Positions 14,325-23,776 of a stretch of 64,000 nt of DNA are shown in pieces; the first letter of the stretch is position 1; each line of letters starts with the position of its first letter. The notes under the pieces were generated by a model, which saw nothing but the letters and a program-made list of their open reading frames with translations, made no database searches and had not been told where the DNA came from. The stretch comes from Oleisolibacter albus (GTDB lineage: Bacteria > Pseudomonadota > Alphaproteobacteria > Azospirillales > Azospirillaceae): positions 1 through 64,000 of the forward strand of contig NZ_QGNJ01000003.1 in assembly GCF_003336875.1 (NCBI RefSeq). The letters run 5' to 3'. Position numbers and translations under genes: made by a program.

Positions 14325-16415
14325 TCAGGCCATGGGGAAGGGGCGCTGCCCGTCCACCACCGGCGCGTCCAGCGCCGGGCTCTGGCCCTTCGACCAGGGC
14401 TTCACCGTGAAATGGGCCGTGCGCAGCACCGGCGCGCCGGCCTCGCCGTAATGGCTGGTGGCCAGGGCCGTGGTGACCAGGGCGGTATGCACGCCCTTGG
14501 CGCCCACGGTCACCAGCCCGAAGCCGTTGGAGCGGGTGTCGACATAGCGCAGATGCGGGTTCTGCCGCGGGTTGCTGGCCGCCAGCGCGGCCTTGAGATC
14601 GCCGGTCTTGGCAGCCGTGATCGCCGCCTTGGTGCCATGGCGCAGGGTGAGGTTCAGCGCCTCCACCACGTCGCCGGGGCGGCCGAAGCGGGCGCCGTCG
14701 CCCACCACCAGCGGCTTCAGCGGATTGTCGTCCTTCGACGCCACGGCGGCGAAGGCAGTGAAGACCGGAGTGCTGGCGATGCCGGTGATGCTGAACTCCA
14801 CCGACACCGGCACGGGCTTGGCCGCTTCGTAATCCTCATAGATCAGGCCGGCGAAGGTCTGGTGATGGTCGCCGGTCAGGGCGACCACATTGGTGATGCC
14901 CTGGCGCCGCAGCCAGCCCATCAGCTCCTGCCGTTCGGTCGGGTAGCCGTCCCAGGCGTCGGCGGTCAGCACCAGCGTCTCGGCCTTGGGGTTGATCTCG
15001 GCCATGTCGATGCGCATGGGCAGGAACGGCACCGAGCTGGCCAGGATCTTCCAGGTGGCATCGCTGCCGGCCAGGGTCCGCTTCAGCCAGTCCTTCTGCG
15101 GGCCGCCCAGCAGCGTGCCGGCGGGCCGGTCCTTGCGCGGGTTCGGCACCTGCTTGTCGCCCAGGGGCAGCATGGCCGGCGGGTTGCCGCCATTGGCGGT
15201 GCGGCCGGCATCCATCAGCCGCACCAGCGACAGCGGCAGCATGTAGGTGGCCTGGCCGGTGATGGCCATGGCCAGCTCGTCCGGCACCGCATGGTCGGAG
15301 CGGTAGCTGCGCGTATCGGTCAGCACCAGTTCCACATGCCGGCCGAAGCGCAGGCTGCGGTAGATGGTCAGGCTGTTGATGGCCGCCAGGCTGTTGGGTT
15401 CCTGCAGCAGGTTGTTGTCATCGACGGGGGCGTTGCGCCCGTCCACGTCGCTGACGCTGGCCGGCTGGAAATCCTTGGCCGCGGGCGCCACGCCCCGCAC
15501 GCCCACGGTGCCGGTCAGCAGGGCGGGGATGTACTCGAACCAGGCCTGGTTCGAGGCCAGCTTGGCGCTGGGGGCCGACTGGCCGGCCGGGGTATAGGTG
15601 ATGACCGTCTGCCAGTAGTCGTTGACGAATTCGTGGTCGTCCCAGATCGAGATGAAGGGGAAGCGCGCCCGCGCCTCCCGGTAGTCCGGGTCGGACAGGT
15701 AGGTGCGGTAGAGATAGCGGAAATCGGCCAGGGTCAGGGCGTTGCGCGCGGCACCCCATTTCGTCTCGCCGCCGCCGCTGGGCAGGGGCGGGATGGTGCG
15801 GGCGCCGCTGTCGCCCACCGTCTCATAGATCTGGTCACCCAGATGCAGCACGAAATCGATGCCGGCGTCGCCGGCTGCCTTGTCCTGGTTCAGCAGCGTG
15901 CGGTAGGCGCCATAGAACCCGTCCTCGAAATTCTGGCAGGAGACGAAGGCCAGACGCACCGTGCGGTCGGCGTCGGGTGCCGGCGCCGTGCGGGTGCGGC
16001 CAATGAATTCCGGCACGGCCCCGTCGGGGGCGATGAAGCGGTAATGATAGGTGCGGTCGGGCTTCAGCCCGTCCACCAGCACGCGCACGGTATGGTCATG
16101 CTCGGGCCTGGCCGTGACCGTCTTCTCCAGCACCACGGTGCGGAACTCGGCGGTGTCGGACATCTGCACCGTCAGCGTCACCGGCTGGCCGGCGGCGGCG
16201 GTGTCGCGCGCCTCCACCCGCGTCCACAGCACCACCCGGTCCGGCATGGGATCGCCCGAAGCCAGCCCCTGGGGGAAGTGGAAGCGGTTGCTGTCGGCGG
16301 CGGCGGCCGGGCGGATGCCGGGCAGAAGCGGCAGACCGGCCGTCAAAGCCGCCATGGCGCCGCTGGCCAGCATCAGGTCAAGGAAGGAGCGGCGGTTGAG
16401 ATCGGGACGGGACAT
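14325..16415 (-). CDS. phoD: Alkaline phosphatase D family, Tat-exported
   Basis: 696 residues from the ATG at 16415, which places a twin-arginine signal at the N terminus (NRRSFLDLMLASG then a hydrophobic stretch and AAA). The PhoD N-terminal domain (FPQGLASGDPMPDRVVLWTR) precedes a calcineurin-like metallophosphatase core with FVSCQNFEDGF, LHLGDQIYE, SIWDDHEFVNDYW and VALTGDHHQTFAG, which hold the metal ligands. PhoD enzymes release phosphate from mono- and diesters in the periplasm with Ca and Fe. An in-frame ATG 19 codons upstream would bury the Tat motif and is rejected. It follows a TonB-dependent receptor 98 bp upstream in the same direction, so the receptor may supply its substrate. 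Confidence 0.9.
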   Translation of the reverse strand: MSRPDLNRRSFLDLMLASGAMAALTAGLPLLPGIRPAAAADSNRFHFPQGLASGDPMPDRVVLWTRVEARDTAAAGQPVTLTVQMSDTAEFRTVVLEKTVTARPEHDHTVRVLVDGLKPDRTYHYRFIAPDGAVPEFIGRTRTAPAPDADRTVRLAFVSCQNFEDGFYGAYRTLLNQDKAAGDAGIDFVLHLGDQIYETVGDSGARTIPPLPSGGGETKWGAARNALTLADFRYLYRTYLSDPDYREARARFPFISIWDDHEFVNDYWQTVITYTPAGQSAPSAKLASNQAWFEYIPALLTGTVGVRGVAPAAKDFQPASVSDVDGRNAPVDDNNLLQEPNSLAAINSLTIYRSLRFGRHVELVLTDTRSYRSDHAVPDELAMAITGQATYMLPLSLVRLMDAGRTANGGNPPAMLPLGDKQVPNPRKDRPAGTLLGGPQKDWLKRTLAGSDATWKILASSVPFLPMRIDMAEINPKAETLVLTADAWDGYPTERQELMGWLRRQGITNVVALTGDHHQTFAGLIYEDYEAAKPVPVSVEFSITGIASTPVFTAFAAVASKDDNPLKPLVVGDGARFGRPGDVVEALNLTLRHGTKAAITAAKTGDLKAALAASNPRQNPHLRYVDTRSNGFGLVTVGAKGVHTALVTTALATSHYGEAGAPVLRTAHFTVKPWSKGQSPALDAPVVDGQRPFPMA

Positions 16416-16469
16416 GGATCGTACTCTTCTTCTGCGGGCGCAGCGGGACAGCGGACCCGAGCGGGTGGA

Positions 16470-16505
16470 CATGCCGGCCGCCGCCCGCGGGGCGGGGCCG
16501 GCATG
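16470..16505 (-). terminator. Strong hairpin between the receptor and phoD genes
   Basis: CATGCCGGCC (16470-16479) and GGCCGGCATG (16496-16505) pair perfectly, with a smaller GC stem inside the loop. No T-run follows. It begins eight bases after the receptor's stop codon and may be an attenuator or a 3' stabilising stem within the operon. Confidence 0.4.
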
Positions 16506-16513
16506 GCGTCGGT

Positions 16514-18796
16514 TCAGAACTTCACCGCGAATTCCACGCCGTAGAAGCGGGGCGGGCCGGCGATGTAGGTGGGCAGCCCGAAGGAGGCGCCGGTATTGCC
16601 GGCGTCGATCAGGTATTCGCGGTCCAGGGCATTCTCCACATAGGCGGTTGCCGTCCAGCGGCCGTCGGCGGAGCGGATGCCGGCGCGCAGGTTCAGCAGG
16701 CCATAGGGACCCTGCTCGATGCCCGGCGTGTTGGCATCCTCGAAATAGACCCGCGACTTGAAGGTGAAGCTGGGGGTGAAGAAGATCTCCGCATCGGCTG
16801 CGTCCAGCCCATAGGTCGCGGTGCCGCCCAGGGAGAAGGCGTGCTTGGGTGTCAGGCGGAAGGTGTTGCCGCCCAGCGCCTGCGCATTGCCGTTGGAATC
16901 CTCGTCGTCGATGCGGGCATTGATGTAGCCGTAGGTGGCGAACAGGTCGAGCCAGTCGGCGGCGCGGGCATTCAGCGTCAGCTCGAAGCCGTAGGACCGG
17001 GCCTCGCCGGCATCGTCCACGCGGGTCAGGGCACTGTTCGGCACGCGGACGGAGGTCTGGAAGTTGCTGTAATCGTACCAGAAGGCCGAGGCGTTGGCCC
17101 GCAGACGGTCGCCCAGGAAGGTCAGCTTGGTGCCGGCCTCGTAGCTCCAGACGATCTCGTTCTTCAGCACTTCGCTGTTGGTGGCGTCCACCTGCACCAC
17201 GGCCGGACGGCGGCCGCGGGCGACGCTGGCATAGAACAGGCTGTCGCGGTTCGGCTGATAGGTGGCGACCAGGCGGCCGACGACACTGTTGAAATCCTCG
17301 GACAGTTCGCGCCGGGCCACGTTCGGGAACAGGGCCGGCAGCAGGATGGCGGTCGGGCTGACCGACTGGACGAAGGCCGAATCCTGCTCCTCGTGGGTGA
17401 AGCGGAGGCCGCCGGTCAGAGAGAACTCCTCCGTGACGTGGTACGTCGCGTCGGCGAAGGCCTCGTAAGCCTTGTTGGTGCCGAAGTTGGTGAATTCGCC
17501 CGTCGCCAGCGCGGGCAGCGGGAAGGGCAGCGGGTTGCCTGCCGTGGGCGGCAGGCCGAGCAGCGCCACCAGCGGATTCAGGGTGCCGGCCGGGGTGATG
17601 ATCGGACCAAAATTGGGGAAGGGCAGGGCGCCGCCCGGATTGAACACGGCCAGCTGGCGCTCGTCGGTGCTCAGCGGTACGCGCTGGAAACCGTCCTCGT
17701 AGAAGTAGCTGACGCCGGCGAAGCCTTCCAGCTTGTCATCCACCTTGTAGTTCAGGCGGAATTCCTGGGACCATTGCGTGCCCTGGGCGTCCTCGGCGAA
17801 TTCCAGCAGATAGGCCTGGCTGCCGTCGGCGTCGAAATCCTCCCAGGCGTTGAATTCGCGGTAGGCGGTGATGCTGGTCAGGCTGAGCGCGTCGTTGATC
17901 TCGTACTCGGCGTTCAGCGTGGCATTGAACAGCTTGCGGTCCACGCCCAGACCCTCGCCGCGGTTCAGCTGGGCCGCGGAGAAGGGGCTGGTGTCGCCGC
18001 CCTGGGGGGCGAAGACCTTGTTCTTGAAGGAGGTGCCGGTGTAGTCGTCCTCCTGGTAATTGACGATGCCGGTGACGGTCAGACGCTCCACCGGCAGCAG
18101 CAGGAACGAACCGCGCAGGGCCTTGACGCCGACACCGTTCAGGGCCTCGCCACCGGCCAGATTGTCGATATAGCCGTCGCGGTCGCGGCTGATGCCGGCC
18201 ACACGGATAGCGACCTTGTCGTTCAGCGGCACATTGGCGGCGGCCTCATAGGTCTTCTGGCCGTAATCGCCGATGGCGACACGGCCATTGATCGCCACCG
18301 CGTCCGTGTCGGGCTTGGCGGTGATGATGCTGACGGCGCCGATCTGGGCGCCGCGGCCGAACAGGGTGCCCTGCGGCCCCTTCAGCACCTCGACGCGCTC
18401 CAGGTCGAACATCTCGATGTTGGCGCCGCGGGCGCGGCTGGCCGGCACGCCGTCCACGAACACGGACACCCGCGCCTCCTCCTGCGCGGAGCCGCTGTCG
18501 GAGGTGATGCCGCGGATGACGAAGCCCGGATTGTTCGGGCTCTGCAGCTGGATCTGCAGGCCGGGGACATAGTTCGACAGCTTGTCCAGCTGATCGACGC
18601 CGAGCCTGGCCAGATCGTCGCCGGTATAGGCGGTCAGGGCGATGGGAACGTCCTGCGCACTCTGCGCGCGCTTCTGCGCGGTGACCACGATCTCTTCCAG
18701 GACGGTCTCTTCCGCCAGCGCCGGAGCGGCTGCCAGCATGGCGACCAGGGCGCCGCCGGCCAACAACGTGGTCCGCCGGACAGTGTCTGCGCGCAT
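16514..18796 (-). CDS. TonB-dependent outer-membrane receptor
   Basis: 760 residues with a signal peptide (TLLAGGALVAMLAAAPALA). A TonB-box-like stretch, TVLEEIVVTAQKR, precedes a plug domain (IPNNP-type text replaced here by SPNNPGFVIRGITSD and ERVEVLKGPQGTLFGRGA), then a long beta barrel ending in the aromatic FYGVEFAVKF. It should take up a scarce solute across the outer membrane using TonB energy. The ATG at 18796 has GGGGGAG nearby. The next gene downstream is phoD, which suggests an organophosphate or phosphate-containing ligand; this is inference from context. The upstream 281-bp interval to the divergent aminotransferase gene holds the promoter, but I see no convincing Pho box. Confidence 0.9.
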   Translation of the reverse strand: MRADTVRRTTLLAGGALVAMLAAAPALAEETVLEEIVVTAQKRAQSAQDVPIALTAYTGDDLARLGVDQLDKLSNYVPGLQIQLQSPNNPGFVIRGITSDSGSAQEEARVSVFVDGVPASRARGANIEMFDLERVEVLKGPQGTLFGRGAQIGAVSIITAKPDTDAVAINGRVAIGDYGQKTYEAAANVPLNDKVAIRVAGISRDRDGYIDNLAGGEALNGVGVKALRGSFLLLPVERLTVTGIVNYQEDDYTGTSFKNKVFAPQGGDTSPFSAAQLNRGEGLGVDRKLFNATLNAEYEINDALSLTSITAYREFNAWEDFDADGSQAYLLEFAEDAQGTQWSQEFRLNYKVDDKLEGFAGVSYFYEDGFQRVPLSTDERQLAVFNPGGALPFPNFGPIITPAGTLNPLVALLGLPPTAGNPLPFPLPALATGEFTNFGTNKAYEAFADATYHVTEEFSLTGGLRFTHEEQDSAFVQSVSPTAILLPALFPNVARRELSEDFNSVVGRLVATYQPNRDSLFYASVARGRRPAVVQVDATNSEVLKNEIVWSYEAGTKLTFLGDRLRANASAFWYDYSNFQTSVRVPNSALTRVDDAGEARSYGFELTLNARAADWLDLFATYGYINARIDDEDSNGNAQALGGNTFRLTPKHAFSLGGTATYGLDAADAEIFFTPSFTFKSRVYFEDANTPGIEQGPYGLLNLRAGIRSADGRWTATAYVENALDREYLIDAGNTGASFGLPTYIAGPPRFYGVEFAVKF

Positions 18797-19077
18797 CAGT
18801 TTTCTCCCCCAACCCGATATGGCCGTGCCGGCGGGTCATGGCCGCCGGGTTCATGTCAGGCTGGCAGGATAGGGAGAACTGTTACGGCAAGATGATGCAC
18901 GCATGAATGTTTTTTGAGCGAACAGAATCGGCGGCGGGGTGTGTCCTGGCTGCCGAAACGTTCATTCCACATCTGCCAATTTGTAGAAAAGAAGTTGCTG
19001 CCGTCGCGGTGCGGGGCTATGTCCGTCAGTCCGGGTCCGGCCGGGCCACGGACCAGAGAACGGAACAGGCGACGGGG

Positions 19078-20748
19078 ATGGCGGTGAGCGGGAACGAGTC
19101 CCTCTGCGAGACCGGGAACGGCGGGCTGATCGACTGGGTACGGGCCGCGCTGATCGGTGGCGATGCGGTCTTCACCGGCCCGTTCGGGCCGCGGCGGGTG
19201 GTCTATGCCGACTGGACCGCTTCCGGCCGGGCGCTGGGGTTCATCGAGGATCATCTGCGCCGGGCTGTTCTGCCCTTCTATGCCAATTCCCATACCGAGA
19301 CGTCGGAGACCGGGCGGCGCACCACCGCCCTGCGCGAGGCCGCCCGCCGCAGCGTGGCCGCCGCCGTCGGCGCCGGACCGGAGGATGCCGTCATCTTCTG
19401 CGGCACCGGCACCACCACCGCCGTCAACATGATGGTGCGCATCCTGGGGCTGGACCGGCCGGTGGCCGGGGAGCCGCCGCTGGTGCTGATCGGCCCCTAC
19501 GAGCATCATTCCAACGAGCTGCCCTGGCGCGAATCCTGCGCCGAGGTGGAGGTGGTGGGGCTGGACGCGGCCGGGGGCCTCGATCTGGCGGATCTGGAGG
19601 CGCGGCTGCGGCGCCATGCCGGGCGGCGCATCATCGGCAGTTTCTCCGCCGCCTCCAACGTCACCGGGGTGATGACGCCGGTGGACCGGGTCACCGGCCT
19701 GTTGCACCGCCATGGCGCCCTGGCCCTGTGGGATTATGCCGCCGCCGGCCCCTATCTGCCCATCGCCATGAACCCGCCGGCGGAGCCGGGGACCGATCCG
19801 GCCAAGGACGCCATCTTCCTGTCGCCGCACAAATTCCCCGGCGGGCCGGACACGCCGGGCGTGCTGGTGCTGAAGCGGCGGCTGGTGCGCGACAGCGTTC
19901 CCCCGCCCAAGCCGGGCGGCGGCACGGTCGCCTTCGTCTCCCCCAGCGGGCACCGCTATCACCGCGACATCATCCGCCGGCTGGAGGCGGGCACACCCTC
20001 CATCGTCGGGGCCATCCGCGCCGGGCTGGTGTTCGAGGTCAAGCAGGCCCTCGGCGCCGCGGCCATCCAGGCGCGTGAACAGGCGCTGTACCGCCGGGCG
20101 CGGCACAGGCTGGCCGCGGTGCCGAACCTGGAGATCCTGGGACCGGTGCTGGAGGCGGAAGCCGGCGGGCCGGAGCGCCTGTCGATCCTGTCCTTCGTGG
20201 TGCGCCGGGGCGAGCGGCGCCTGCACTACACCTTCGTGACGCAGCTGCTGAACGACCTGTTCGGCATCCAGGCCCGCGGCGGCTGTTCCTGCGCCGGCCC
20301 CTATGCCCATCACCTGCTGGGCATCGACCCGGAGCGGTCGCGCGGCTTCGAGCAGGCGGTGACGGACGGGCTGACCCTGCTGCGGCCGGGATGGACCCGC
20401 ATCAACCTGCATTATCTCATGAGCGACGCCGAGGTGGATTTCGTGCTGGAGGCCGTGGCCTTCGTGGCCGAGCATGGCCACCGCTTCCTGCCGCTCTACC
20501 GCTGCGATGCCCGCACGGGCGGCTGGCGGCGTGAGGGCTGGCAGCCCGAGCCGGCCCCGGTCGATCTGGCCGCTGTGGTGCGGGGGCTGGTGCTGCCCGC
20601 GGCGTCCGCCGCGTCCCCGGCCGATGCGCCCGACGCCGACGCCTGTCTCCGCCAGGCCCGCGACCTGCTGGCGACACTCGCTTCCGGGGCCGGCGAGAGC
20701 CGTTCCCTGCCCGAGAACATTCCCCAGGATCTCTGCTGGTTCGCCTGA
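19078..20748 (+). CDS. Aminotransferase class V / cysteine-desulfurase-like PLP enzyme
   Basis: 556 residues from the ATG at 19078. The PLP lysine is in FLSPHKFPGGPDTPGVLV, the aspartate that holds the pyridine nitrogen in LWDYAAAGPY, and the loop ARGGCSCAGPYAH carries the cysteine that corresponds to the catalytic one of cysteine desulfurases. A ~90-residue C-terminal extension after the fold is Ala/Pro rich. An open frame extends to 18907 but the added residues look unstructured, so the start is uncertain. No suf or isc genes are near, so the sulfur acceptor is unknown; the protein could also act on other amino compounds. Confidence 0.8.
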   Translation: MAVSGNESLCETGNGGLIDWVRAALIGGDAVFTGPFGPRRVVYADWTASGRALGFIEDHLRRAVLPFYANSHTETSETGRRTTALREAARRSVAAAVGAGPEDAVIFCGTGTTTAVNMMVRILGLDRPVAGEPPLVLIGPYEHHSNELPWRESCAEVEVVGLDAAGGLDLADLEARLRRHAGRRIIGSFSAASNVTGVMTPVDRVTGLLHRHGALALWDYAAAGPYLPIAMNPPAEPGTDPAKDAIFLSPHKFPGGPDTPGVLVLKRRLVRDSVPPPKPGGGTVAFVSPSGHRYHRDIIRRLEAGTPSIVGAIRAGLVFEVKQALGAAAIQAREQALYRRARHRLAAVPNLEILGPVLEAEAGGPERLSILSFVVRRGERRLHYTFVTQLLNDLFGIQARGGCSCAGPYAHHLLGIDPERSRGFEQAVTDGLTLLRPGWTRINLHYLMSDAEVDFVLEAVAFVAEHGHRFLPLYRCDARTGGWRREGWQPEPAPVDLAAVVRGLVLPAASAASPADAPDADACLRQARDLLATLASGAGESRSLPENIPQDLCWFA

Positions 20749-20754
20749 TCGGGG

Positions 20755-22986
20755 TCAGACCGGGGCTGGTCCGCCTGAGCGGGGGGCGCGCGGTGGCTGG
20801 TGTGGGGGCGTGCCGCCGCGGCGGTCCAGCATGTCGGCCACGGTGCGCAGCAATGTTTCCGCACGGCAGGGTTTGGCCAGCACCGTCAGTCCCTCGGCTT
20901 CGGCCTCGGCAATGGCCGTGCTGAACCCGGTCATCAGGATCACCGGCAGATCCGGCCGGGTGCGGCGGATCTCGCGGGCCAGATCTAGTCCCGTCAGCCC
21001 GCCGGGCATCATCACGTCCGACAGGACCAGATCGACGGGACGGCGCTGGTCCAGGACGGACAGGGCCGCCGTGCCCGACAGGACGCGGTGCACCTGGTGC
21101 CCGGCGGCCGCCAGCATATCCTCGACGGCGATGCCCACCGCCGCGTCATCTTCCACCAGCAGGACCGTGCCGCTGTTGCCGGGCCGGGTGGCGGCCGGTG
21201 CCTCGGCCAGGGACGGCTCGGGCGGCCGCGGCGAACGCGGCAGCAGCAGCACCACGCTGGTGCCGCTGCCCGGCCGGCTCGACAGCTGGACGCCGCCGCC
21301 GGACTGGCGCACGAAGCCATAGACCATGCTCAGCCCCATGCCGGAGCCCTGGCCGACCTCCTTGGTGGTGTAGAAGGGTTCGAAGGCGCGGGCCTGCACC
21401 TCGGGCGGCATGCCGGTCCCGGTGTCGGTGACTGTCAGGCGGACGAAATCGCCCATCAGCCCGTCGGCCGCTTCCCCGTCCAGCCCGTCGGGCTGATCCC
21501 CGGGGGTCAGGGTGACATTGGCGGCCGACAGGCGCAGCAGCCCGCCCTGGGGCATGGCATCACGGGCATTGACGGCCAGATTGAGGATGGCCAGTTCCAG
21601 CTGGATCGGATCAGCCAGCAGCGGCCACAGATCGGCCGGCAGGTCCAGGTCCACCCGGATATCGGTCCGCAAAGACCGGTCCAGCAGGTCGCGCATGCCG
21701 CGGATCCGGGACGCAAGATCAACGGCTTCCGGTGCCAGTGGCTGCCGCCGGGCAAAGGCCAGAAGATGCCGCACCAGCCGGGCGCCGCGTTCAACCGTGT
21801 CGATGCCCGCGCGTACCAGACCGGTCACCTGCGGGTCCTGGACCCGGCGCTCCACCATCTCCAGGCAGCCATTGAGGGCTTGCAGCAGATTGTTGAAGTC
21901 ATGGGCCACGCCACCGGTCATCTGGCCGATGGCTTCCATGCGCTGGGCCTGGAGCAACTGTGCCTCCACGCCCTCGCGCCGCTTCACCTCCGCTGCCAGC
22001 GCGGCAAGGACGGCCTGTTCGCGCCGCGTCCGGCGCAGCGCCAGCAGCGCCACGGAAAACAGGCCGGCGGCGGCCAGCAGGGCGAAAAAGCAGAACAGTG
22101 CCAGATTGCGGTACCAGATCTGGCGGAACGCCCGCAGATCCAGCCCACAGCTGACATAGACCGGGAGGTCGCCAACCCGGCGGTAGGCATAAAGCCGCTC
22201 CACGCCGTCAATGGCGGACACGGCGCGGTAGACCCCCCGGTCGGTCTTTCCGATCTGTTGCATCAGCGGCACCGATGGTCCCAGCCGTGCCGGCATGCCC
22301 GCCACATCGGGCACCCGCGCCAGCATGCTGCCGTCGGCCCGGATCAGGGCCACGGAATCCCGCGGCGACTGCAACACCTTCCCATAGAAATCGGTGAAAT
22401 AGCTGGTGAGAACGGCAACGGCGATGACCCCGTTGAACTGTCCGTCCGGCGAGGATCTGGCCCGGCCGATATTGAGGATCGGCAACTGGCTGAGGTGCCC
22501 GACGACGGGCGCCCCCACATAGGCCTTGCCTATGTTGTCGCGGGCCGCGAGGAAGAAGTCCCGCTCCGCCATGTCGACCGGCCCCTCCAGCGGGAAGCGG
22601 CGGGTATTGGCGACCATGCGTCCGGCCGGATCGACCACCAGCATCGAACTGATCTGGCGCGAGGTGCCCTTGACCCGCATCATGTCCTGATGCACCACGG
22701 GGGAGGCGGCGATCTCCGCCCAGGACAGCCGCTGCAGGCGTTGGTCGAGCCAGTCGAGCATGACCTCGTTGATTTCGAAGACTTTCTGGGCATGCTCATG
22801 CAGCATGGACACGGTGGTCAGCGCCCGGTTCTCCGCCTCGGCCCGCAGCTGTCGCCAACTGACCCAGCCCGCCCCGATGCAGGCCAGTCCCGGCACCAGA
22901 ATCGAGGCGAGCAGAAGGGCATACAGGGGACGGGCGGGATCGTGGGACGCCAAATTCCATCTCCGGGGAGTCGCGGACGGTGCCAT
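20755..22986 (-). CDS. Hybrid sensor histidine kinase with C-terminal receiver
   Basis: 743 residues. A membrane segment at about 21-43, a periplasmic double-Cache-like sensory domain (text such as GRMVANTRRFPLEGPVDMAERDFF) and a second membrane segment near 290 precede the kinase. The phospho-acceptor His is in GGVAHDFNNLLQALNG; the ATPase has NLAVNARDAMPQGG, DTGTGMPPEV and GQGSGMGLSMVYG. The receiver at the C terminus carries Asp in LVLSDVMMPGG. The open frame continues far upstream, but that part is antisense to the next operon; I place the start at the ATG at 22986, where the N-terminal membrane segment begins. No dedicated partner regulator is adjacent. It ends 7 bp from the convergent aminotransferase gene. 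Confidence 0.85.
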   Translation of the reverse strand: MAPSATPRRWNLASHDPARPLYALLLASILVPGLACIGAGWVSWRQLRAEAENRALTTVSMLHEHAQKVFEINEVMLDWLDQRLQRLSWAEIAASPVVHQDMMRVKGTSRQISSMLVVDPAGRMVANTRRFPLEGPVDMAERDFFLAARDNIGKAYVGAPVVGHLSQLPILNIGRARSSPDGQFNGVIAVAVLTSYFTDFYGKVLQSPRDSVALIRADGSMLARVPDVAGMPARLGPSVPLMQQIGKTDRGVYRAVSAIDGVERLYAYRRVGDLPVYVSCGLDLRAFRQIWYRNLALFCFFALLAAAGLFSVALLALRRTRREQAVLAALAAEVKRREGVEAQLLQAQRMEAIGQMTGGVAHDFNNLLQALNGCLEMVERRVQDPQVTGLVRAGIDTVERGARLVRHLLAFARRQPLAPEAVDLASRIRGMRDLLDRSLRTDIRVDLDLPADLWPLLADPIQLELAILNLAVNARDAMPQGGLLRLSAANVTLTPGDQPDGLDGEAADGLMGDFVRLTVTDTGTGMPPEVQARAFEPFYTTKEVGQGSGMGLSMVYGFVRQSGGGVQLSSRPGSGTSVVLLLPRSPRPPEPSLAEAPAATRPGNSGTVLLVEDDAAVGIAVEDMLAAAGHQVHRVLSGTAALSVLDQRRPVDLVLSDVMMPGGLTGLDLAREIRRTRPDLPVILMTGFSTAIAEAEAEGLTVLAKPCRAETLLRTVADMLDRRGGTPPHQPPRAPRSGGPAPV

Positions 22987-23141
22987 GCGCGTGCGGATGC
23001 GCCTTTGACCCTGTCCGCCATCTTTAACGTGCGGCTCTGCCGCCGTCACTCGGCGGGTTGTCATAGGGCCGGCGGGACTTGGCACCACCACTCCTGACAC
23101 GACCGGTGGGCACGGGCAGGCGGGCACGGGAATGAATTGAA

Positions 23142-23159
23142 AATGCGAGTCGTTCGCGT
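23142..23159. promoter_or_regulatory. Fur/Irr-like palindrome upstream of the PepSY operon
   Basis: AATGCGAGTCGTTCGCGT is a near-palindrome built from ATGCGA and TCGCGT half-sites, close to the alphaproteobacterial Fur-type pattern ATGCGA-N-TCGCAT. It lies 45 bp before the GTG start of the first gene of a PepSY membrane operon, which in other bacteria is often iron-regulated. Identification is by eye. Confidence 0.4.
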
Positions 23160-23203
23160 ATAACCGGTCCATTGAATTGGGATGGAGAGGGGAGGGTCCA
23201 CCG

Positions 23204-23776
23204 GTGTCCGGTCTGCTGACGATGGTGCCCGGCGTGGCGGCCATGGGGGCGGGGGTTCTGGCCCTGCGTCTGGTCTGGGCGCGCTCCGGCCTGCCCTGGC
23301 GCGCCCTGGTGGCGGCCGCGGGAGCGTGTCTGCTGCTGCTGTCGCTGCTGCTGTGGGCCTGGATGGCCGGTCCCGATCTGGGCCTTCCCTTCGGCTTGCT
23401 GTGCTTCAGTCTGATCGGGCTGGCGGCTGTCGTTCTGGGGGTGGAGGTCCGGCCCGAGCGGTTGCGCCGCCGCGCTCCGGCGGCCGTACCGGCCGTCCGC
23501 CGCACCAGCCGCTGGCTGGGCATGGCCCGTTTCCTGCTGGCCGGCCCTCTGGGGCTGCTGGCCGCCATGGGGGTGGGCATCGCCATGGCCATGCAGGGAC
23601 CGATGGTCGAACAGACCCGTCTGGTCCTGGGGGGACTGCTGGTTCCGATCCTGTGGGCCGCCTGCATGGCCTGGACCCTGTGCGACGCCCGCGTCGGCCG
23701 GGCCGCCCTGGTGCTGACCGGGGTGGCCGTCGCCGGCTATGCCACCGCCCTGCTGCCGCTGGTGCTGCATGTCTGA
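23204..23776 (+). CDS. Six-helix membrane protein of the PepSY operon, unknown function
   Basis: 190 residues from a GTG at 23204 with GAGGGGAGGG upstream. Six hydrophobic segments span nearly the whole chain (for example GACLLLLSLLLWAWMAG and LGGLLVPILWAACMAW). A short Arg-rich cytoplasmic loop, RPERLRRRAPAAVPAVRR, separates the third and fourth. There is no enzymatic motif. Its end overlaps the start of the PepSY gene by eight bases. Small multi-helix proteins of this kind accompany PepSY_TM proteins in siderophore-linked operons; a part in iron uptake or ferric reduction is inference. Confidence 0.65.
   Translation: MSGLLTMVPGVAAMGAGVLALRLVWARSGLPWRALVAAAGACLLLLSLLLWAWMAGPDLGLPFGLLCFSLIGLAAVVLGVEVRPERLRRRAPAAVPAVRRTSRWLGMARFLLAGPLGLLAAMGVGIAMAMQGPMVEQTRLVLGGLLVPILWAACMAWTLCDARVGRAALVLTGVAVAGYATALLPLVLHV

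Noticed and set aside
14238-16544. A 768-codon plus-strand frame opposite phoD
   Set aside because: phoD has a Tat signal and all metal motifs; the opposite frame has no domain.
18797-18906. Possible Pho box before the receptor gene upstream of phoD
   Set aside because: Half-site-like CTGTTAC is present but no second half at 11-bp spacing, unlike the clear site before pstS.
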